Source of the DNA: Candidatus Pantoea persica
GTDB lineage: Bacteria > Pseudomonadota > Gammaproteobacteria > Enterobacterales > Enterobacteriaceae
Reading direction: 5' to 3'
Length of the DNA: 64,000 bases
Assembly (NCBI RefSeq): GCF_013753875.1
Contig: NZ_SMDS01000021.1
Coordinates: forward strand, 124,001 to 188,000
Shown piece by piece: positions 1 to 12,077 of this stretch; position 1 is the first letter of the stretch; each line of letters begins with the position of its first letter. Made by a program: the position numbers and the translations under genes. The notes under the pieces were generated by a model. That model was not told the DNA's origin. It was given only the letters and a program-made list of their open reading frames with translations, and searched no databases.

Positions 1-444
1 GACTGGCACCTGCTGGAGGGCGCCGACAACTGGCACCACGGGGTGCAGCGCCTGGTACGCGACCTGAACCACACCTATCGTCACTATGCGCCGCTGCACC
101 AGCTCGATTTCGATCCTGCCGGCTTTGAGTGGCTGGTGGTGGACGACCGCGAAAATTCGGTCTTCGTCTTTGTGCGCCGCGACCACGACCGCGACCGCGA
201 CGGCAACGAGCTTATTGTCGCCAGCAACTTTACGTCGGTGCCGCGCCATCACTATCGTTTTGGCGTCAACCAGGCGGGCCGCTGGCGTGAGGTGATTAAC
301 ACCGATCAGCACAGCTCCCACGGCAGCAATACGCGCAATCCCGTGGTGCACACCAACGAAATACCCAGCCACAACCGGGCGCAGTCGCTCGCTCTGACGC
401 TGCCGCCGCTGGCGACGATCTGGCTGGTGAAGGAGGCGGAATGA
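1..444 (+). CDS. glgB: 1,4-alpha-glucan branching enzyme, C-terminal part (cut by window edge)
   Basis: The reading frame is open from the first base and ends at TGA 442-444. It encodes the last ~147 residues of GlgB, which forms alpha-1,6 branches in glycogen in the cytosol. The C-terminal beta domain is recognisable ([18 protein letters not shown], then [10 protein letters not shown] at the very end). A short run of GAC-CGC type hexamers gives D-H-D-R-D-R-D where E. coli has only D-K-E, about four residues longer. The catalytic domain lies outside the window, so whether the whole gene is intact cannot be judged. The stop overlaps the glgX start (ATGA). The downstream glycogen genes are all broken. 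Confidence 0.93.
   Translation, partial: DWHLLEGADNWHHGVQRLVRDLNHTYRHYAPLHQLDFDPAGFEWLVVDDRENSVFVFVRRDHDRDRDGNELIVASNFTSVPRHHYRFGVNQAGRWREVINTDQHSSHGSNTRNPVVHTNEIPSHNRAQSLALTLPPLATIWLVKEAE
181..204 (+). repeat. Short hexanucleotide repeat inside glgB
   Basis: Four consecutive hexamers beginning GAC (gaccac, gaccgc, gaccgc, gacggc) encode alternating Asp with His/Arg. The region is longer than in E. coli GlgB by about two hexamers. It is a weak member of the in-frame tandem-repeat class seen at other loci in this window. Confidence 0.5.
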
Positions 445-2348
445 CGCTGCTACCGGGACGCGCGTCGAACTCTGCCTGTTCAACGAGGGCAACAAGTGTC
501 GCTTCGCGCTTCCCGGGCGCACCGGTGATATCTGGCACGGCTATCTGGCCGCGCTGAAACCGGGCCAGCGCAACGGCTTACGTGTACACGGCCCCTGGGC
601 GCCGGAGCGCGGCTACCGTTTTAACCCGGCGAAACTGCTGGTCGATCCTTGTGCCCGCGCGGTCGAGGGCGATGTGCCGGACGACGCGCGTCTTTACGGC
701 GGCATCGCGCAGTCTGATGCGCAAGACAATGCCGCCGTCGCACCTAAATCGCTGGTGGTGGCGGAAGATTTCGACTGGGACGGCGATGTCGGGCCGCGCA
801 CGTCCTGGGGCAACACTGTTATCTATGAGGCGCACGTGCGTGGCCTGACCCAGCGGCATCCGGAAATTCCGGAATCGCTGCGCGGCACTTACACCGCACT
901 TGGCCATCCTGTTATGGTGAATTACCTGCGCCATCTCGGCGTGACAGCGCTGGAGCTGCTGCCGGTGGTGGCGCATTTCGCCAGCGAGCCGCGCCTGCAG
1001 CGGCTGGGGCTGAGCAACTACTGGGGCCAACCCTTTCGCGCTCTGGGCGGTGGACCCGCGCTACGCCTCGCAGCAGAGCGCGTCGCCTTTGCAGGAGTTC
1101 CAGCAGGCGGTGAAAAACCTGTATGCGGCCGGCATCGAAGTGCTGCTCGACGTGGTGTTCAACCATACCGCCGAGCTGGAAGAGATAGGCCCGACGCTGT
1201 CACTGCGCGGCGTCGACAACGCCAGCTACTACTGGCTCACGTCGCAGGGCGAGTATGAGAACTGGACCGGCTGCGGCAATACGCTGAACCTCAGCGATCC
1301 CCAGGTGATGCAGTGGGCGCTGGAGGCGCTGCGCTACTGGGGGCGCGTCTTCCACGTCAATGGCTTTCGCTTCGATCTGGCGACGGTGCTGGGGCGCCCG
1401 CCCGATTTTTCCGCGCACGCGCCGCTGTTCGAGGCGATTAAAGCCTGTCCGCTGCTCTCGCAGGTGAAGCTGATCGCCGAGCCGTGGGATATCGGCCCTG
1501 GCGGCTATCAGGTCGGCAACTTTCCGCCGCTGTTCGCCGAATGGAACGATCATTTTCGCGACGACGTGCGGCGCTTCTGGCTGCATCGCGAGATCAGCAA
1601 CGGCGCGTTCGCGCGACGCTTTGCCGCCTCCAGCGACGTTTTTCAGCGCGAGGGCCGTTTGCCTCACGCCGCGGTTAACCTGATTAACGCCCATGACGGC
1701 TTTACGCTGTGCGACCAGCTGAGCTTCAACCACAAGCACAACCAGGTAAACGGCGAGGACAATCGCGACGGCAGCAGTAGCAACCGTAGCAACAACCACA
1801 GCGTCGAAGGGCTGCGCGCCAGCTTCGAGGTTATCGAGCGCCGCCGTCTTAGCGCGCACGCGCTGCTGACCACGCTGCTGCTGGCGCAGGGCACAGCGAT
1901 GCTGCTCGCCGGCGACGAGCGCGGCCACAGCCAGCACGGCAACAACAACGCCTACTGTCAGAACAATGAGCTAACCTGGCTCGACTGGCAGGAAGAAGAG
2001 AGCAGTCTGGCGGATTTTACCGCAGCCCTGATCCGTTTGCGTCAGCAGATCCCGGCGTTAACCGCCGATCGCTGGTGGCAAGAGGGCGACGGCAATGTGC
2101 AGTGGCTGAATGCTAGCGGCAGGCCAATGTAGCGAGAGGAGTGGGAACAGAAGGCGAACAGAATGCAGATTCTGCTCTCCGCCCGCTGGTTAATAACAAT
2201 AAACGGCACGGATGGGGTAGGTGACATCGCCTTACCAGACGGAGAATGGTGTGCCGTTCCTCCTTTCGCCGGGGATGACAACCCCATTTTGTCGACTGTC
2301 TGGCATGGTCCCGCACACGGCGTGTGCGTGTTCCAAAAGAAATCATAA
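441..2348 (+). pseudogene. glgX: Glycogen debranching enzyme, broken
   Basis: GlgX hydrolyses alpha-1,6 linkages of phosphorylase-limit glycogen. Similarity to the E. coli enzyme covers almost the whole protein but lies in several frames. The N-terminus is shortened by a deletion just after the ATG at 441. A shift near 1025-1050 separates the N-terminal half ([11 protein letters not shown] to LSNYWG) from the GH13 catalytic part ([36 protein letters not shown]). An in-frame TAG at 2130-2132, probably from CAG, interrupts the C-terminal domain, which continues in the same frame to TAA at 2346-2348. At least three lesions make function very unlikely. Neighbours glgB and glgC are in the same orientation, as in the standard glgBXCAP operon. 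Confidence 0.93.
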
Positions 2349-2358
2349 GGAATCAGGC

Positions 2359-3681
2359 ATGGTTAAGTTAGACAGAACTGATCACCTGATGCTGGCCCGC
2401 CAGCTTCCTACACAGACGGTCGCGCTGATCTTCGCCGGGGGAAGAGGGACGCGCCTGAAAGACCTGACCGCGAAACGCGCCAAGCCAGCGGTGCACTTTG
2501 GCGGCAAGTTTCGCATTATCGATTTCGCCCTCTCCAACTGCATTAACTTGGGTATACGCCGCATCGGCGTGATTATCCAGTATCAGCCGCATACGCTGAC
2601 GCAGCACGTTCAGCGCGGCTGGTCTTTAATGAAGAGATGAATGAATTCGTCGATTTGCTACCGGCGTAGCAGCGGACGTCGATCGAGCACTGGTATCGTG
2701 GCACCGCCGAGGCGGTGACGGTGACGGTGACGGTGACGGTGACGGTGACGGTGACGTAGAATCTCGATATTATTCGCCGCTATCAGGCGCAGTACATCGT
2801 GATTCTGGCCGGGGATCATATTTATAAAATGGACTATTCGCGCACGTCGACGCCAACGCGAAGTGCACCATCGCCTGCCTGCCGGTGCCGATTCATGAGG
2901 CGACCGCTTTTGGCGTCATGGCGGTGGATGAGCAGAATAAAGTGATCGATTTTGTCGAGAAGACACCGCAGCCGCCTGCGATGCCGGGCGACGATACCTA
3001 GGCGCTTGCCAGCATGGGGATCTACGTCTTTAACGCCGACTACCTCTACCAGCTGCTGGAAGAGGATCTGCAGGAGCCGGCGTCCAACCACGACTTCGGC
3101 AAGGATATCCTGCCGAAAGTGGTGGTGAGCGGCGAAGGGTACGCGCACTCGTTTACGCTCTCCTGCGTGCAGCAGGATGAGACATCGCCGCCTTACTGGC
3201 TGGCGCGATGTGGGCACGCTGGAGGCTTATTGGCGCGCCAATCTCGATCTCGCGTCGGTGACGCCGGAGCTGGATATGTATGACCATACCTGGCCGATCC
3301 GCACGCATATGGAGCCGTTGACGCCCGCTAAGTTTGTGCAGGACCGCTCGGGCAGCCACGTTATGACGATGAACTCGCTGATCTCCAGCGGCACCATCAT
3401 CTCAGGATCCCGTGGTGGTTAACTCCGTACTGTTCCCGCACGTGCGCGCGAACTCCTATTGTATTGCATATTGCAATATTGATTCCGCCGTGCTGCTGCC
3501 CGATGTGGTGGTGGGACGCTCCCGCCGCCTGCGCCGCTGCGTGACCGACCGAGCCTGCGTGCTGCCGGAAGGCATGGTGATAGGAGAGAATCCTGGCGAG
3601 GACAGTCGCCGGTTTTACCGTTCAGAAGAGGGTATCGTTCTGGTCACACGCACCATGCTTGCTAGGCTGGCCGGCGCGTAG
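2359..3681 (+). pseudogene. glgC: Glucose-1-phosphate adenylyltransferase, broken
   Basis: GlgC makes ADP-glucose, the committed step of bacterial glycogen synthesis. The start ATG follows an AAGGAATC ribosome site, and the N-terminus carries the nucleotide-binding AGGRGTRL motif. Lesions read in order: a frameshift near 2626, TAG near 2667, TAG at 2757, a deletion/shift near 2842, TAG at 2999, and shifts near 3190 and 3408. A pure hexamer repeat (2714-2755) adds a Val-Thr run that GlgC does not have. Near 3460 about four extra residues (I-A-Y-C type) come from a small local duplication. The C-terminus ([14 protein letters not shown]) is still recognisable up to TAG 3679-3681. The gene is clearly dead. 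Confidence 0.94.
2714..2755 (+). repeat. (GGTGAC)7 hexanucleotide tandem repeat in glgC
   Basis: Seven perfect head-to-tail copies of GGTGAC encode (Val-Thr)7 in the glgC frame used on both sides. The ancestral protein has only one Val-Thr here (AVTQNLDII in E. coli). The array is followed at once by TAG at 2757, where the family has Gln. Confidence 0.97.
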
Positions 3682-3751
3682 CCGTTAACGATAAAAAGCA
3701 CCAGATAATCGACGCGAGGATCGCGCCCGATCACTTATTAAGAGGCCGAGG

Positions 3752-5135
3752 ATGCAGGTTTTACATGTCTGTTCAGAACTTTTTCTGCTGCTGAAAACCG
3801 GCTGGGTTGGCTGATGTTGTTGGGGCATTGCCGCAGGCGAAGATTGCTGACGGAACGGATACGCGGGTGCTGTTGCCCGCCTTTCCCGATCTGCGCAAAG
3901 GGATCCCGAAACGGAGGTGGTGGCTGAGCTGCAGAGCTTTGCCGGTCCAGTGCGGCTGCTGTTTGGCCACTTCAATGGCGTCGGCATCTATTTGATCGAC
4001 GTGCCGGAGCTGTATGACCGCCCCGGTAGCCCGTATCACGATATGTCGTAGTTCGCCTATGTGGATAACTATATGCGCTTCGCCCTGCTGGGCTGGATGA
4101 GGTGCGAAATCGCCAGCGGGCTGGATGCCTACTGGCGGCACGATATCGTCCACGCGCACGATTGGAACGCGGTCTGACCTGCGCCTGTCTGGAAGCGCGC
4201 GGCCGGCCGGCTAAGTCGGTGTTTACCGTGCACAACCTGTGCCTATCAGGGATTATTTAACGCCCGTCATCTGGATGAAATCGAGCCGCCGCAATCTTTC
4301 CTAAATATGCCCGGGCTGGAGTTCTACGGTCAGATCTCCTACCTGAAGGCGGGCCTGTTCTATGCTGACCACGTGACGGCGGTCAGCCCGACCTATGCGC
4401 ATGAGATTACGTGCCCGGAGTTCGGCTACGGCATGGAGGCGATGCTAGAGCAGCGGCTGCGCGAAGGGTGCCTGAGCGGCATCCTGAACGGTGTCAATCC
4501 CGGCATCTGAGACCCCGCCCACGATCTACTGCTCAATGCGCGCTATAACCGCGACACGCTGGAAGCGAAGGCGGAGAACAAACGGCAGCTGCAGATCAGC
4601 CATGGGGCTGAAGGTTGACGACAGCGTGCCGGTGTTCGCGGTGATCAGTCGTCTGACGCGGCAAAAAGGGCTGGATCCCTGCTGGCGCAGGGCGGCCAGC
4701 TGGTGCTGTTGAGGCAGGGCGACGCCGAGCTGCAGCAGGGCTTTCTGGCAGCGTTGGCGTGCAGATCGGCTATCACGAAGCCTTTTCGCACCACATCGTC
4801 GGCGGCGCGGATGTGATTATTGTGCCGAGCCGCTTCAAGCCTTGCGGCCTGATACAGCTCTACGGGCTGAAATATGGCACGCTGGTGCGCCGCACGGGCG
4901 GCCTGGCGGATACGGTGAACGACAGCTCGCTGGAAAACCTCGCCGACGGTATCGCTAGCGGGTTTAGCTTCGAAGACGCAACGCCTGGTCGCTGCTGCGC
5001 GCGATCCGACGCGCGTTTGTTTTATGGTCATGGCCTTCGCTCTGGCGCTACGTACAGCGGCAGGCGATGGGGATGGATTTCAGTTGACAAGTGGCTGCGC
5101 AGGCCTACCGTAATCTTTATCAACGTTTGCTGTAA
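3752..5135 (+). pseudogene. glgA: Glycogen synthase, broken
   Basis: GlgA is the GT5 ADP-glucose:glycogen glucosyltransferase. The start MQVLHVCSELF matches the family N-terminus and has a GAGG ribosome site. The donor-binding N-terminal motif KTGGLADV appears as KTGWVG, followed directly by a frame change. Fragments matching GlgA alternate between frames. An in-frame TAG lies near 4048 (DMS[19 protein letters not shown]) and a TGA near 4508 replaces Trp. Several deletions follow between 4580 and 4760. The C-terminal segment [16 protein letters not shown] is well preserved but out of frame with the start. The end [10 protein letters not shown] is followed by TAA at 5133. Confidence 0.92.
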
Positions 5136-5156
5136 TGAGAGATTGGGATAACTGAT

Positions 5157-7521
<2,365 letters not shown>

Positions 7522-7553
7522 GAAGGAGACGGGCAGGCGGCCCGCCGGGTCGC

Positions 7554-8307
7554 TTTTTTGCCTGCTGCGCAGGCGGGCTGGTGAGCGGATTTCGTTTGCC
7601 GGGTAGTGGGGCAGTTTCATTTTTCCCGGTACGGGCGACCGAGCAGGGCCGGTAGGCGCCGGCCCTGCCCCGCGCCCCCGCCCGCTACTCCCTTCGCTCC
7701 GTCAGAAATCCTGACGGACCGGCTGGATTCGCCATCCCTGGCTCATGCCAGCCTCTTCGCGGCATCCCTGTCGCTCGTCCTGAAATCCTTCCTCCGCTTA
7801 GCGGCTGCGATGCCCCCCCCAAAACCCCCGCTGCAGGTTCTGTATGTTTCATGGCTACCGTCATCGCTGAAAACATGAGGAGCGTTCAGGCTAATGCCTG
7901 CCTTTTCGTGATATCCCTGCTGCCTGACCTGGAATCTCTGCTACGCGCAGCGACTGCGATGGCCTACACAACTTTTGCTGCAAGCTCTGTATGTTTCTTG
8001 GCTATTTTCATCGCTGAAAGCGACAATCACGCGCGCAGAGCGCGCAGCCGTCAATCAAATCAGGAAAATCACAGGCGGGGGAGTGCCGAGGCATCCGACA
8101 CGCTGAGGCGCGCACGGTGGCCAGGACGAGCCGACAGGGAGGGGTAGGCCAGGACGGCCTGTCCCGACTGGTCCGTGAGGCCGACTTAAGCAACGAAGGG
8201 ACCGCGCGTAGCGCGGCTGCTGAAGCTCCCTGCCGCCTGGCGGGCGGAACCCGCTCAGAGCCAACCCGCGCCTCGAACCCCAGCCCGCCTACGCAGCAGG
8301 CAAAAAA
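7554..8307. repeat. Non-coding hairpin-rich element with 28-bp inverted ends
   Basis: This gene-free stretch between glgP and glpD is bounded by inverted repeats at 7554-7581 and 8280-8307 (27 of 28 positions pair). Each end contains a smaller hairpin (gcctg/caggc) and a run of T or A at the outer edge. Inside are further perfect stems: 7643-7652 with 7659-7668 (10 bp), and 7699-7705 with 7711-7717 (7 bp). Two long direct repeats fill the centre. No convincing reading frame or transposase is present. It could be a MITE-like element, an assembled palindromic intergenic repeat, or a structured RNA. No target-site duplication was confirmed. Confidence 0.6.
7738..8020. repeat. Two diverged ~135-bp direct repeats
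   Basis: Copy A (7738-7872) and copy B (7887-8020) align along their length. Both begin with a perfect small hairpin (ctggc-tcat-gccag in A, caggc-taat-gcctg in B). Both then share an atccctg box, a variant of cagcggctgcgatg, and the ending ctgtatgtttcNtggcta...tcatcgctgaaa. The copies are separated by only 14 bp and have clearly diverged by substitution, so the duplication is older than the gene-inactivating mutations nearby. Confidence 0.7.
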
Positions 8308-8343
8308 AACGTGGCCGAAGCCCCGCTTACTTTCCTTTAGCCT

Positions 8344-9852
8344 TTAGCTTGCCAGCGACAGACTTGGCTTCTGGCTGTGCATCGCCAGCCACTGCGCCAC
8401 GCGCGCCTGCTGCGCCTCATTTAGCCACATGCCCTGCTTGGTGCGACGCCAGATCGCGTCGTCCAGCTCGCGCACCCACTCGTTTTGCACCAGATAGCGC
8501 AGCTCCGCCTCATAGAAGTCGTGGCCGAAATTCTCACCCAGATCTTCCAGACGCGTTGCGCCTTCCAGCAGCGTCTCGGTATTGCTGCCGTAGGTGCGGG
8601 CGTAGTGGCGCGCCATGATTTCGCTGATAAACGGATAGCGATGACGCAGGCTGGTGGCGTAATCTTCGCGCGTGCCGGCGATATCGCCGCCCGGTAGCAC
8701 GCAGTTCTTCGTCCATGCGGGACCGGCATTGGGGAAGTATTTCACCAGTTTTTCCAGCGCGTGCTCCGCCAGCTTGCGGTAGGTGGTCAGCTTACCGCCG
8801 AACACCGACAGCAGCGGCGCCTGGCCGTTGTCGTCGCGCACGTCCAACGTGTAGTCGCGCGTAATTGCCTGCGGCGAGTCAGATTCGTCGTCGCACAGCG
8901 GACGCACGCCGGAGTAGCTCCAGACTACATTGTTGCGCTCCAGCTGCTTTTTAAAATGGCTGTTGTAAATCTTGAGAAGGTAGTCGATCTCGCTGTCGTC
9001 GATTTTGACGTTCTTCGGATCGCCTTTGTACTCGACGTCGGTGGTGCCGATAATCGAAAAGTCATCCATCCACGGAATAACGAACACGATACGGTTGTCT
9101 TCGTTCTGCAGAATGTAAGACTGCTTCTCGTTGTGCACGCGCGGCACCACAATGTGGCTGCCTTTAATCAGGCGGATGCCGTACAGGGATTTTAGCTTCA
9201 GGCCGTCGTCAAATAGCTGTTTTACCCACGGGCCAGCCGCATTCACCAGCGCTTTGGCGCGCCAGGTGTAGGTTTTGCCGCTGTCGACATCTTCCGCTTC
9301 TACCGTCCACAGGTTGTTTTCACGCCAGGCGCGCGCCACGCGAATGCGGGTACGCACTTCGCCGCCGCGCTTCACCACTTCCTGCGCATTCAGCACCACC
9401 AGACGGGCGTCGTCCACCCAGCAGTCGGAATATTCGAATCCGCTCATGATTTCCGGCTTAAGGTCGGAATCCGTGCCAAAACGCAAGCTCTTGCTGCCCG
9501 GCAGGCTGGTGTGCTTGCCTAAGTGATCGTATAAAAACAGACCGGCGCGAATCATCCATGCCGGACGCAGATGCGGACGATGCGGCAGGCGGAAACGCAT
9601 CGGAAAGGCGATGTGTGGCGCCATCTTCAGTAGCACCTCGCGTTCCGCCAGCGCCTCGCTGACCAGCCGGAATTCGTAATATTCGAGGTAGCGCAAGCCG
9701 CCGTGAATCAGTTTTGAACTGGCAGAAGAGGTCGCGCAAGCCAGGTCCCGCGCCTCCAGCATTAGCACTGACAGGCCACGTCCTGCGGCGTCTGCTGCAA
9801 TGCCAGCACCGTTGATGCCGCCGCCGATCACGATCAGGTCTTTGGTTTCCAC
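8344..9852 (-). CDS. glpD: Aerobic glycerol-3-phosphate dehydrogenase
   Basis: This FAD-dependent, membrane-associated flavoprotein oxidises sn-glycerol-3-phosphate to dihydroxyacetone phosphate and passes electrons to quinone. At 502 residues it is the length of E. coli GlpD. The N-terminal FAD-binding Rossmann motif [18 protein letters not shown] and the ATSSASSKLIHGGLRYLE segment are intact, and no internal lesion was seen. The start is GTG at 9852, preceded by a strong GGAGG. The gene is transcribed away from glpE across a 232-bp divergent spacer. Its good preservation between a dead glg operon and an altered glpG suggests glycerol-3-phosphate use is still under selection. Confidence 0.97.
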   Translation of the reverse strand: METKDLIVIGGGINGAGIAADAAGRGLSVLMLEARDLACATSSASSKLIHGGLRYLEYYEFRLVSEALAEREVLLKMAPHIAFPMRFRLPHRPHLRPAWMIRAGLFLYDHLGKHTSLPGSKSLRFGTDSDLKPEIMSGFEYSDCWVDDARLVVLNAQEVVKRGGEVRTRIRVARAWRENNLWTVEAEDVDSGKTYTWRAKALVNAAGPWVKQLFDDGLKLKSLYGIRLIKGSHIVVPRVHNEKQSYILQNEDNRIVFVIPWMDDFSIIGTTDVEYKGDPKNVKIDDSEIDYLLKIYNSHFKKQLERNNVVWSYSGVRPLCDDESDSPQAITRDYTLDVRDDNGQAPLLSVFGGKLTTYRKLAEHALEKLVKYFPNAGPAWTKNCVLPGGDIAGTREDYATSLRHRYPFISEIMARHYARTYGSNTETLLEGATRLEDLGENFGHDFYEAELRYLVQNEWVRELDDAIWRRTKQGMWLNEAQQARVAQWLAMHSQKPSLSLAS

Positions 9853-9863
9853 GTTATTTCCTC

Positions 9864-9894
9864 CGATGTTCGGAATGTTTTATTATAGTTCGTT
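9864..9894. promoter_or_regulatory. Possible GlpR operator half-sites upstream of glpD
   Basis: The sequence gatgttcgga at 9864 matches the GlpR half-site consensus WATKYTCGWW at about 8 of 10 positions. A second TTCG-centred segment, atagttcgtt, follows about 21 bp away. They lie just upstream of the glpD ribosome site, where GlpR operators occur in E. coli. The match was made by eye, so confidence is modest. Confidence 0.35.
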
Positions 9895-10084
9895 TTTAAT
9901 CATAATTATAATCGCAAACCAACATTGATGCCAGTGTTTAACGTGGTAAAAACATTTTTGCTTGATATAGCTAACATTCTTGTTGATAAAAAAAATACAA
10001 AGCCGGACTTTTTGTCAGGTTATCGGCGCTTCTTAACACGTTACACTAGGTAGGCGCCAATTGTGCCGCCGTAATGAGAGAACT

Positions 10085-10411
10085 ATGGAAACCTTCGAAT
10101 GCATTAACGTCCAGCAGGCCAGCGAACGTCTCGCGCAAGGCGCGCTGCTGGTGGATATCCGCGATCCGCAAAGCTTCGCGCTCGGCCATGCGCACAGCGC
10201 GCTGCATCTCAGCAACAGCAACCTGAATGAGTTCCTGGCGATCGCCAGCCGCGAAGCGCCGGTACTGGTGATGTGCTATCACGGCAGCAGCAGCAAAGGG
10301 GCCGCGCATTACCTGCTAAGCCAGGGCTTCAGCAAAGCCTACAGCATCGAAGGCGGCTTCGACGCCTGGCGCGCCGCGTTTCCGGCGCAGATTGTCAACG
10401 GCGAGGTCTGA
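10085..10411 (+). CDS. glpE: Thiosulfate sulfurtransferase (single-domain rhodanese)
   Basis: GlpE transfers sulfane sulfur from thiosulfate to cyanide or thioredoxin in the cytosol. The product has 108 residues, the same as E. coli. The active-site loop reads MCYHGSSSKGAA, with the catalytic Cys inside the rhodanese CxxGxSS-type loop. The start at 10085 is chosen because METFECINVQQA matches the family N-terminus; an upstream in-frame ATG at 10061 would add eight unrelated residues. It is first in a glpEGR arrangement and looks intact. Confidence 0.96.
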   Translation: METFECINVQQASERLAQGALLVDIRDPQSFALGHAHSALHLSNSNLNEFLAIASREAPVLVMCYHGSSSKGAAHYLLSQGFSKAYSIEGGFDAWRAAFPAQIVNGEV

Positions 10412-10437
10412 CCCGTGCGCAACAAGTAGAGTGACCG

Positions 10438-11286
10438 ATGGTGCGTATTACGCAGTTCAATAACCCGCGCATGGCGTAGGCCTTCGTCGACTATATGGCG
10501 ACGCGCGGCGTCACGCTGCGCATCGAGCATGACGGCCATTACCTGATCGTACTGGATGATGAAAGTCAGCTCTCAATGGTCGAAAACGAACTTCAGCAGT
10601 TTGTGCGCCAGCCGGAGCATCCGCGCTATCAGGCCGTCAGCTGGCACACCGGCAACACCAAAAGCGGCTTGCGCTATGAGCGCGGCCACTTCTGGGCGAA
10701 TATCCGCGAGCGCGCCGGCCTGCTGACCATGACGCTGCTTTTTATCTGTATCGCGGTCTTTATCCTGATGCAGATTGTCGGCGACCAGACGGTGCGGCTG
10801 TGGCTCAGCTGGCCGGACGGGCCGGGGCAATATTTTCAGGTATGGCGCTGGTTCAGCCATGCGCTGCTGCACTTCTCGCTGCCGCATATTCTGTTCCATC
10901 TGATGTGGTGGTATCTCGGCGGCGCGGTAGAGAAGCGTCTCGGCAGCGGCAAGCTGTTCGTGATTATGCTGATCTCCGCACTGCTCAGCGGCTTTGTGCA
11001 GGCAAAATTCAGCGGCATCTGGTTCGGCGGCTTGTCGGGGGTGGTCTATGCGCTGATGGGCTACTGCTGGCTGCGCGGCGAGCGCGATCCCGAAAGCGGC
11101 GTCTATCTGGAGCGCGGCCTGATTGGCTTTACGATTGTCTGGCTGGTTATCGGCTGGTATGGCGCCTTCGGCCTCGCCATCGCCATCGCCATCGCCATCG
11201 CCATCGCCAACGGCGCCCATGTGGCAGGACTGCTTACCGGGCTGGCGATGGCTTTTGTCGATACCCGAGCAGTACGGCGCCGCTAG
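10438..11286 (+). pseudogene. glpG: Rhomboid protease GlpG, amber codon at position 14
   Basis: GlpG is an intramembrane serine protease with an N-terminal cytoplasmic domain and six membrane segments. The frame from ATG 10438 is interrupted only by TAG at 10477-10479, where the family has Gln (NPRVAQAFVDYM in E. coli). From there to TAG 11284 it is uninterrupted. The catalytic Ser ([10 protein letters not shown]) and His (NGAHVAGL) are present. Membrane segment 6 is lengthened by a five-copy hexamer repeat. An in-frame ATG at 10495 could restart translation and omit about 19 residues, but no clear ribosome site precedes it. It is a pseudogene if read strictly and possibly leaky. Confidence 0.88.
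11175..11204 (+). repeat. (CGCCAT)5 hexanucleotide repeat in glpG
   Basis: Five perfect copies encode an Ala-Ile run ([16 protein letters not shown]) directly before the catalytic-His motif NGAH. E. coli has FGMSMANGAH, so about eight residues (four hexamers) have been gained within transmembrane segment 6. Confidence 0.96.
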
Positions 11287-11318
11287 CGCCGCGTAAGAAG
11301 AGAAAACAGGAGAGTAAT

Positions 11319-12077
11319 GTGAAGCAGACGCAACGTCATGATGCCATTATCGAGCTGGTTCGGCGTCAGGGATATGTCAGTACCGAAGAGCTGGTAGAGC
11401 ATTTTGAGGTCAGTCCGCAAACCATCCGTCGCGATCTCAATGACCTCGCCGATCAGAACAAGCTCCAGCGCCATCACGGCGGCGCGGCGCTGCCCTCTAG
11501 CTCGGAAAACACTGCCTGGCAGGAGCGTAAAATGATGTGGTCGGTGGAAAAAGTGCGTATCGCCGAACGCGTCGCCAGCGAAATCCCTGACGGCGCCACG
11601 CTGTTTATCGATATCGGCACCACGCCGGAAGCGGTGGCGCACGCGCTGCTCAACCATAAATACCTGCGCGTGGTGACCAACAACATTAATGTGGCGACGC
11701 TGCTGATGACCAAGCCCGACTTTCGGCTGATTATCGCCGGCGGCGAGGTGCGCACGCGCGACGGGGGCATTATGGGCGAGGCGACCCTCGACTTTATCTC
11801 TCAGTTCCGCCTGGACTACGGCATTCTCGGCATTAGCGGCATCGATATGGATGGCTCGCTGCTGGAGTTCGACTATCACGAAGTGCGCACTAAGCGCGCC
11901 ATTATTGAAAACTCGCGCTGCGTTATGCTGGTGGTCGACCACTCCAAATTCGGCCGCAACGCGATGGTCAATCTTGGCAACATGGGGCTGATTGACCAGC
12001 TCTATACCGACAAACAGCCGCCTGCCAGCATTATGAAAGTGATCGAGCAGCATGAGGTGCAGCTCGAACTCTGCTAA
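11319..12077 (+). CDS. glpR: DeoR-family repressor of the glycerol-3-phosphate regulon
   Basis: GlpR represses glp operons and is released by glycerol-3-phosphate. The product is 252 residues, exactly the E. coli length. The N-terminal winged helix (YVSTEELVEHFEVSPQTIRRDL) and the C-terminal effector domain with FIDIGTTPEAVAHALL are intact. The start is GTG at 11319, preceded by AGGAGAG; this start gives the family N-terminus (V)KQTQRHD. The gene follows glpG after 32 bp. It ends in TAA and has no lesion, so regulation of glpD is probably preserved. Confidence 0.96.
   Translation: MKQTQRHDAIIELVRRQGYVSTEELVEHFEVSPQTIRRDLNDLADQNKLQRHHGGAALPSSSENTAWQERKMMWSVEKVRIAERVASEIPDGATLFIDIGTTPEAVAHALLNHKYLRVVTNNINVATLLMTKPDFRLIIAGGEVRTRDGGIMGEATLDFISQFRLDYGILGISGIDMDGSLLEFDYHEVRTKRAIIENSRCVMLVVDHSKFGRNAMVNLGNMGLIDQLYTDKQPPASIMKVIEQHEVQLELC

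Noticed and set aside
7554-7581. Hairpin after glgP as a rho-independent terminator
   Set aside because: The T run precedes rather than follows the stem on the glgP strand, so it does not fit a terminator. The end is better explained as part of the inverted-repeat pair.
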